From: Desulfurococcales archaeon
Lineage (GTDB): Archaea > Thermoproteota > Thermoprotei_A > Sulfolobales > Ignicoccaceae
DNA length: 5,642 nt
Direction: 5' to 3'
NCBI GenBank assembly: GCA_015521275.1
Contig: WAOJ01000067.1
Coordinates: forward strand, 1 to 5,642
Below, in pieces: positions 5,625 to 5,642 of the stretch (position 1 is its first letter; each line of letters starts with the position of its first letter). The translations under genes were made by a program, and so were the position numbers. The notes under the pieces are model-generated. The model did no database searches. It was not told the origin of the DNA and was given only the letters and a program-made list of their open reading frames with translations.

Positions 5625-5642
5625 AACTTATTAGCCATATTA

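Noticed and set aside
1..5642. CRISPR array, tRNA, rRNA, insertion sequence or defence cassette
   Set aside because: No direct repeats with spacers, no cloverleaf-like gap sequence, no transposase motifs, and almost all the DNA is explained by intact housekeeping-type genes.

Overview
The window looks like a piece of a thermophilic archaeal chromosome, most likely a crenarchaeon (Thermoproteota; an Ignicoccus/Desulfurococcales-type lineage is only a guess). The basis is a set of archaeal protein families: a DUF61/UPF0216 protein, a long archaeal XRE-type regulator, a Rio2 kinase with an N-terminal winged helix, a DUF460 RuvC-like protein and an ammonia-dependent NAD synthetase. Arginine codons are mostly AGG/AGA, TTG and GTG starts are frequent, genes overlap, and the main promoter has an archaeal TATA box. 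No mobile element, CRISPR array, tRNA or rRNA is visible.

Layout: positions 1-208 hold the 5' part of a minus-strand gene for a small CxxC protein, cut by the window edge. Positions 209-276 are a compact divergent promoter with one near-symmetrical TATA element (247-256). It is correctly spaced to start a leaderless plus-strand transcript at about 277 and a minus-strand transcript with a short Shine-Dalgarno-bearing leader. From 277 to 5624 every gene is on the plus strand: zinc-ribbon protein (277-663), DUF61 protein (701-1141), XRE regulator (1119-1985), rio2 (1975-2895), DUF460 protein (2834-4762) and nadE (4803-5624). The four genes from DUF61 to DUF460 overlap one another by 23, 11 and 62 nt, which suggests translational coupling. 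The zinc-ribbon gene and nadE are separated from them by gaps of about 40 nt that could hold secondary promoters.

How the genes may work together: Rio2 is an ATPase/kinase of late small-subunit ribosome maturation. It is tightly coupled to a large protein with two RNase H-like folds and a coiled coil, and lies in a block with a possible TFS-like zinc ribbon, a DUF61 protein and a DNA-binding regulator. A link between transcription, RNA processing and ribosome assembly is a reasonable hypothesis, but it rests only on gene order and fold. nadE is metabolic and may simply be a neighbour. No defence or other exotic system is evident. The most unusual items are the DUF460 protein, its long overlap with rio2, and the shared promoter.
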